Positions 58,427-64,000 of a stretch of DNA of 64,000 nt are shown here, piece after piece. Under the pieces are notes generated by a model. It made no database searches, had not been told where the DNA came from, and worked only from the letters and a program-made list of their open reading frames with translations. Origin of the DNA: Variovorax paradoxus (lineage in GTDB: Bacteria; Pseudomonadota; Gammaproteobacteria; Burkholderiales; Burkholderiaceae_C). The position numbers and the translations under genes are program-made. The stretch is taken from contig NZ_LR743507.1 in NCBI RefSeq assembly GCF_902712855.1, forward strand, positions 4,388,001 to 4,452,000, written 5' to 3'. Numbering within the stretch: the stretch's first letter is position 1; every line of letters begins with the position of its first letter.

Positions 58427-58762
58427 TCAGCGCCAGTGGCCGTGGCCGCGGTAGTAGCCGCGCGGGCCGTAATAGGCCGGGGGACCGTAGTAGACCGGGG
58501 CCGGACGGTAATACACCGGCGGCGGGCGGTAGTAGACGGGCGGCGGCGGTGCGTAGTACACGGGGGCCTGCGGCACGTAGACCGGAGCCGGAGCCGGGTA
58601 GTAGGCCGGGGCACCGACGCCCACTGCCACGCCCGGCACACCGACACCGATCGACCAGCTCACGTCGCTGCGGGCGCTGGCGGAAGTGGCGGCGAACAGT
58701 GCACCGGCAGCCACGGCACCTGCGGCGGCCCATTTGAGGAAATTGGAACGTGTAAGGCTCAT
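58427..58762 (-). CDS. Secreted proline/tyrosine-rich protein
   Basis: 111 residues from ATG 58,762, with AAGGAG nine bases before it. A signal peptide (FLKWAAAGAVAAGALFAATSASA) is followed by a low-complexity body of PVYYRPPP-type repeats and an ending GYYRGHGHWR. Such proteins are common in Burkholderiales; the role is not known, and the composition suggests a surface or periplasmic scaffold. It is flanked by the terminator and glnS. Confidence 0.75.
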   Translation of the reverse strand: MSLTRSNFLKWAAAGAVAAGALFAATSASARSDVSWSIGVGVPGVAVGVGAPAYYPAPAPVYVPQAPVYYAPPPPVYYRPPPVYYRPAPVYYGPPAYYGPRGYYRGHGHWR

Positions 58763-58910
58763 GATGTTGGACTCCTTGAATCGGTGGGCCCGGTCCGGTC
58801 TGGACCGCCCATGTGTGTATTGAACGCGCCAATTGCAAAGGGGGTGCACCGGGCAATGTGAAGAACGTTGCCAAAGGTAACGCTCGAGGGGCGCAAACTA
58901 GAATGAAGCA

Positions 58911-60725
<1,815 letters not shown>

Positions 60726-60747
60726 GCAGCCGCATCCAGTGATCCGA

Positions 60748-60780
60748 AAGGCCGGTGCCATGATGGCGCCGGCCTTTTTC
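60748..60780. terminator. Intrinsic terminator after glnS
   Basis: AAAGGCCGG(T)GC and GCGCCGGCCTTT pair around a CATGATG loop, ending in a T-run. It lies 22 bases after the glnS stop and may also serve the minus-strand lipoprotein gene. Confidence 0.88.
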
Positions 60781-60794
60781 TTTTCAGCCCAGGG

Positions 60795-61094
60795 TCATTC
60801 GGGGCGCTTGTAGACCACGCCCAGCACCGCGCTGTTTTCGTCGGTCGTGCAGACGGCCGACCGGCCTTGCGGCCCGACCTTCAGGTTGATCGTGTAGACG
60901 CCGTCTCGCGGCGTCGAGCCGCTGTCCACAACGATGGCGCCCGGCGGCACCCGCAGTTCGCGTGAAGCCGCGGTCACGCAGTTCTTGATGCTCGCCTCGG
61001 GCGCGCCGCCGACGCGCAGGGAGGTGCTGTTGCATGCGGCCAGCAAGAATGCAACTCCCATGCCTGCGATCTGGATCAGTTTTCGCGTTGTCAT
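60795..61094 (-). CDS. Small putative lipoprotein
   Basis: 99 residues from ATG 61,094 (MTTRKLIQIAGMGVAFLLAAC). The lipobox LLAAC is clear. The mature part has ASIKNCVTAASRELRVPPGAIVVDSG and a second cysteine pair region near AVCTTDENSAV. It is probably exported and anchored in a membrane. The frame is open upstream but the shorter start fits the lipoprotein signal. No family was recognised. Confidence 0.75.
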   Translation of the reverse strand: MTTRKLIQIAGMGVAFLLAACNSTSLRVGGAPEASIKNCVTAASRELRVPPGAIVVDSGSTPRDGVYTINLKVGPQGRSAVCTTDENSAVLGVVYKRPE

Positions 61095-61254
61095 TTCGGC
61101 TTTCTGGTATTTGCTCGCCAATCCATTGGCGCTCGTCCGCGGGTGTCGAGATGAAGGACAGCCGCTCACCTGCATGTGGCTCGTCGCCGCCTTTTGAAAA
61201 ACGAGGCGACGACCTTTGAGTCGAAGGGAACGTAACTCATTGATATGAATAAGT

Positions 61255-61293
61255 TTTCCGTATAAATTTGGACTTATAGAATTTGTACGGAAA
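61255..61293 (+). promoter_or_regulatory. Promoter region with an inverted repeat before the nucleotidyltransferase gene
   Basis: TTTCCGTA (61,255-61,262) and TACGGAAA (61,286-61,293) are perfect inverted copies 23 bases apart, the second ending five bases before the ATG. TTGATA (61,240-61,245) and TATAAA (61,261-61,266) are candidate promoter elements with 15 bases between them. The site may let the product control its own gene. Confidence 0.5.
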
Positions 61294-61297
61294 CCCA

Positions 61298-62257
61298 ATG
61301 GATTTTCACGACATCGGCGATGACGCGCGCCGCCAGTACATCGACGCCAGGGCCACCTTCGAAGCGCTCGAAGCCGCAGAAACCCAGGCCGCGGGGGTGC
61401 GCGGCGGCATGTACTGGAAAACCGTCAACGGTGTCGACTATCTCATCCGCACCAGCACCCGCAACGCACAAAAAAGCCTGGGCGCCCGAAGCCCTGAAAC
61501 CGAAGCCATCCACAACAGCTTCGTCCAAAGAAAGGAAGCAGCTCAACACAGGGTCAAGGACCTGGGCGAGGCAGTGGCACGCCATCAGCGCATGAACCGA
61601 GCCTTGTTCGTGGGGCGCACTCCGACCATCGTCGTCGACATTCTCGACATGCTGAAACGCGCAGACATCTCGGAGCATTTCACAGTGGTGGGCACCCATG
61701 CGCTCTATGCCTACGAAACGGCAGCGGGCGTTCGCCTGCGAAGCGCAGCGGTGGCAACGCGCGATGTCGACCTGCTCTGGGACACGCGCAAGCGCTTCAG
61801 GCTGGCCACCCAGCTCAAGCGCCTCGACTCCTCCATGCTGGCACTGCTGCGCAAGGTCGACAAGACGTTTTCGCTGATCGACGACCAGCGCTACACGGCG
61901 GTCAACAGCAAAGGCTTCGAGGTCGACATCCTGCGACGCGAGGTGCAGGAGCAAGACCCTCACCCTGCCCAGCTGAGCGAAGCCGCCGACGATTTCTGGG
62001 TCGTGCAGGCACGCAACGCGGAACAGCTGGTGAGCGCCCCGCGTTTCTCCGCCGTCGTGGTCGGGGCTACCGGGCACATGGCGCGCATGAACACCGTGCA
62101 TCCGCTGGCCTTCGCACGCTTCAAACGGTGGCTCGCGCATCGCCCCGACCGTGATCCGCTCAAGTCGGGACGCGACACGCTGCAGGCAGAAACCGTCGAA
62201 GAACTGGTGCGAGACTACCTGCCGCAGTTGGCCAATGCGCCGCGCGATGCCACCTAA
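61298..62257 (+). CDS. GSU2403-type nucleotidyltransferase fold protein
   Basis: 319 residues from ATG 61,298 (MDFHDIGDDARRQYIDARAT). A helical front half leads to a nucleotidyltransferase-like core with FTVVGTHALYAYE and TRDVDLLWDTRKR, the latter holding the D-x-D pair. This is the NTP_transf_8/GSU2403 pattern. It likely transfers a nucleotide to a protein or RNA. Related folds include AbiEii-type toxins, but the family is different. It has its own promoter-like region with an inverted repeat, and rluE follows three bases after its stop. Confidence 0.75.
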   Translation: MDFHDIGDDARRQYIDARATFEALEAAETQAAGVRGGMYWKTVNGVDYLIRTSTRNAQKSLGARSPETEAIHNSFVQRKEAAQHRVKDLGEAVARHQRMNRALFVGRTPTIVVDILDMLKRADISEHFTVVGTHALYAYETAAGVRLRSAAVATRDVDLLWDTRKRFRLATQLKRLDSSMLALLRKVDKTFSLIDDQRYTAVNSKGFEVDILRREVQEQDPHPAQLSEAADDFWVVQARNAEQLVSAPRFSAVVVGATGHMARMNTVHPLAFARFKRWLAHRPDRDPLKSGRDTLQAETVEELVRDYLPQLANAPRDAT

Positions 62258-62259
62258 CC

Positions 62260-62808
62260 ATGAATCTGCCGACCTCGTCCCGCCTGATCCGCTTCAACAA
62301 GCCCTACGGCGTCCTCAGCCAGTTCACCCCCGAGGGCCGCTGGCGTGGCCTGAAGGATTTCATCGACATCCCGGGCGTCTACGTCGCCGGCCGGCTCGAC
62401 GCCGACAGCGAGGGCCTGCTGCTGCTCACCGACGACGGCAAGCTGCAGGCGCGCATTGCCGATCCGCGTTTCAAGATGGAGAAGATCTACTGGGTGCAGG
62501 TGGAAGGCGTGCCCACCGAAGAGGCGCTCGCAGCGCTGCGCAGCGGCGTACAGCTCAACGACGGCCCCACGCGTCCGGCCAGGGCCCGGCTGCTCGATCC
62601 ACCGCCTGCCGTGTGGAACAGGGAGCCGCCGATCCGCGAACGCAAGAGCATTCCCACCGCGTGGCTGGAACTGGCGATCAGCGAAGGCCGCAACCGGCAG
62701 GTGCGGCGCATGACGGCCGCCGTCGGGCTGCCGACACTGCGCTTGATCCGCGCCGCCATCGGGCCGCATACGCTCGACGGACTGGCGCCCGGAACCTGGC
62801 TGGACTGA
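62260..62808 (+). CDS. rluE: 23S rRNA pseudouridine synthase (RluE type)
   Basis: 182 residues. The catalytic Asp lies in VAGRLDADSEGLLLLTDDG, and SEGRNRQVRRMTAAVG completes the RsuA/RluE signature. It converts one uridine of 23S rRNA, U2457 in E. coli, to pseudouridine. There is no N-terminal S4 domain, as expected for RluE. It starts three bases after the nucleotidyltransferase gene. Confidence 0.9.
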   Translation: MNLPTSSRLIRFNKPYGVLSQFTPEGRWRGLKDFIDIPGVYVAGRLDADSEGLLLLTDDGKLQARIADPRFKMEKIYWVQVEGVPTEEALAALRSGVQLNDGPTRPARARLLDPPPAVWNREPPIRERKSIPTAWLELAISEGRNRQVRRMTAAVGLPTLRLIRAAIGPHTLDGLAPGTWLD

Positions 62809-62854
62809 CGGGCATCGACGCCGCCACCGAAAGAACCCTCATCGAACTCATCCC

Positions 62855-63766
62855 ATGCACAAGACACTTCCCATTTCCGATCTCTCCTCCCTCGCACTGA
62901 GCCGCCGCGGCGCGGTGCTCGGCACCCTGGGCTGGCTCGCGCTGACGGCCACGAACGCAGGCGCGGCAGCACCCGCGAAGACGAAGAAGAAGCCGGCTGC
63001 GCCCGACGTCTGGCCTCACGCCTCGCAGGTGCCCGGCGGCGTGGCGCGCCTGTCGCTCGGCCCTTCGGCCAGACGGCCGCAGGCCTTCGCGGGCGAGGTG
63101 CCGGTGCTGGTTGTCGGCGACCCGATCGAGTGGACCGCGCTGGTCGGCATTCCGCTCGCGGCGGAACCCGGCGAGGCCGGCATCACGGTGCGCGCCGAAG
63201 GCAAGCCCGAACGCCAGGTCGCCTACACCGTGTCGCCCAAGCAGTACCGCGAGCAGCGCCTGACCGTAGCGCCGCGCACGGTCGACCTCTCGCCCGAAGA
63301 CGAGGCCCGCTACGTCAAGGAGCGCGACCACCTGAGCGGCGTGATGGCCACCCTCAGCGACATGCGCCCCGACGCCGCGCTGCAGATGCGCGTGCCCGTG
63401 CCGGGACGCCGCTCCAGTTCCTTCGGCCTGCGCCGAGTGTTCAACGGCCAGTCGCGCAATCCGCACAGCGGCATGGACATCGCCGCCGGCACCGGCACGC
63501 CGGTGCTCGCACCGCTGCCGGGCAAGGTGATCGACACGGGCGACTACTTCTTCAATGGCGGCACCGTGTGGATGGACCATGGCGGCGGGCTGCTGACGAT
63601 GTACTGCCACCTGAGCCGTGTCGACGTGAAGGTGGGCGATGTGCTCAAGCCCGGCGAAGCGCTGGCCGCGGTGGGCGCGACGGGTCGGGTGACGGGGCCG
63701 CATCTGCATTGGTCGGTGATGCTGAACCGGGCGATGGTGGATCCGGCGTTGTTCATCGCGGCTTGA
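62855..63766 (+). CDS. M23 family metallopeptidase
   Basis: 303 residues. The N-terminus contains SRRGAVLG with a hydrophobic stretch, a possible Tat-type signal. The mature part has an all-beta domain, then LytM motifs HSGMDIAA and TGPHLHWSVML, with a further His in YCHLSR. These bind zinc and cut peptidoglycan cross-links. It acts in the periplasm, in cell wall growth or division. It is the last full gene of the rluE set. Confidence 0.92.
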   Translation: MHKTLPISDLSSLALSRRGAVLGTLGWLALTATNAGAAAPAKTKKKPAAPDVWPHASQVPGGVARLSLGPSARRPQAFAGEVPVLVVGDPIEWTALVGIPLAAEPGEAGITVRAEGKPERQVAYTVSPKQYREQRLTVAPRTVDLSPEDEARYVKERDHLSGVMATLSDMRPDAALQMRVPVPGRRSSSFGLRRVFNGQSRNPHSGMDIAAGTGTPVLAPLPGKVIDTGDYFFNGGTVWMDHGGGLLTMYCHLSRVDVKVGDVLKPGEALAAVGATGRVTGPHLHWSVMLNRAMVDPALFIAA

Positions 63767-63799
63767 GACCGCGCAACGCTGCCGCACTACACTGCGCCC

Positions 63800-64000
63800 A
63801 TGCGCCCCTCCGAAGCCCTGTCCATGCACCGCGCCCGCATCCGCGAGATTGCGCTGAGCCACCACGTCAGCGGTGTCCGGGTGTTTGGCTCGGCGTCGCG
63901 CGGTGAGGACGGTATCGACAGCGACCTGGACCTGCTGGTCGAGCCCACCGCACAAACCACGTTGATGGACATCGGTGCCATCCGGTACGAGCTGAGGACC
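63800..64000 (+). CDS. Minimal nucleotidyltransferase (MNT) domain protein, cut by window edge
   Basis: The visible 67 residues (MRPSEALSMHRARIREIALSHHVSG) contain the MNT signature VFGSASRGEDGIDSDLDLLVE: GS, then D-x-D. These small enzymes often AMPylate a HEPN toxin encoded next to them. The partner, if any, lies right of the window. The gene is incomplete here. Confidence 0.8.
   Translation, partial: MRPSEALSMHRARIREIALSHHVSGVRVFGSASRGEDGIDSDLDLLVEPTAQTTLMDIGAIRYELRT

Overview
The window is GC-rich chromosomal DNA, most likely from a beta-proteobacterium of the family Comamonadaceae and probably Variovorax. The main pointers are the MdtABC-type efflux operon, the Bug-type (TctC) binding protein, the AlgZ/AlgR-like LytTR pair, and many GTG/TTG starts. 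The genus is an inference from protein content, not a measured match. No rRNA, tRNA or CRISPR array was seen.

Bases 1 to about 22,250 are the right-hand part of a temperate siphophage prophage; its left end lies outside the window. Read leftward from the immunity region, the minus strand carries a YdaS/Cro-like regulator, a CII-like (CP76) regulator, a lambda-O-like initiator with iterons and a DnaA box inside it, small coupled genes, both terminase subunits, a Mor-like activator, a gpW-like protein, portal, a protease-capsid fusion, head-tail joining, tail terminator, tail tube and the start of the tape measure. Rightward on the plus strand come the CI/LexA-like repressor and an early operon of small genes. 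That operon ends with a dNMP-kinase-like protein and an AlpA/excisionase-like protein. A tyrosine integrase closes the element just upstream of mutS. Identical TCACNNNNGTGA operators lie at the CI/Cro region and at the start of the early operon.

Two visibly AT-richer cargo cassettes sit in this prophage. Between Mor/terL and the gpW/portal genes, on the opposite strand, is a two-gene unit. Its first protein has a DUF262/ParB-like DGLQR motif and its second ends in a HEPN-type RNVLFH motif. Between the early operon and the integrase is an overlapping three-gene unit whose last protein carries a PD-(D/E)XK-like nuclease signature. Both look like lysogen-expressed accessory, probably anti-phage, systems and are the best candidates for undescribed biology here.

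From 22,252 onward the content is host chromosome: mutS, an Anbu proteasome-like hydrolase, an alpha/beta hydrolase, an amidase, a YciI protein, a frameshifted GNAT acetyltransferase, and a NarL-type regulator with its membrane kinase. Next come a self-sufficient CYP116B-type P450 with a Bug protein and a divergent IclR regulator, then uppP and an amino-acid metabolism cluster (racemase, ABC binding protein, class III aminotransferase, RpiR and GntR regulators). A NodT-MdtC-MdtB-MdtA RND efflux operon follows; it is interrupted between the two permease genes by about 1 kb of inverted and tandem repeats. The remainder is a membrane-protein/LytTR two-component group, glnS, a small lipoprotein, a GSU2403-type nucleotidyltransferase, rluE, an M23 peptidase and the start of a minimal nucleotidyltransferase gene cut by the window end.
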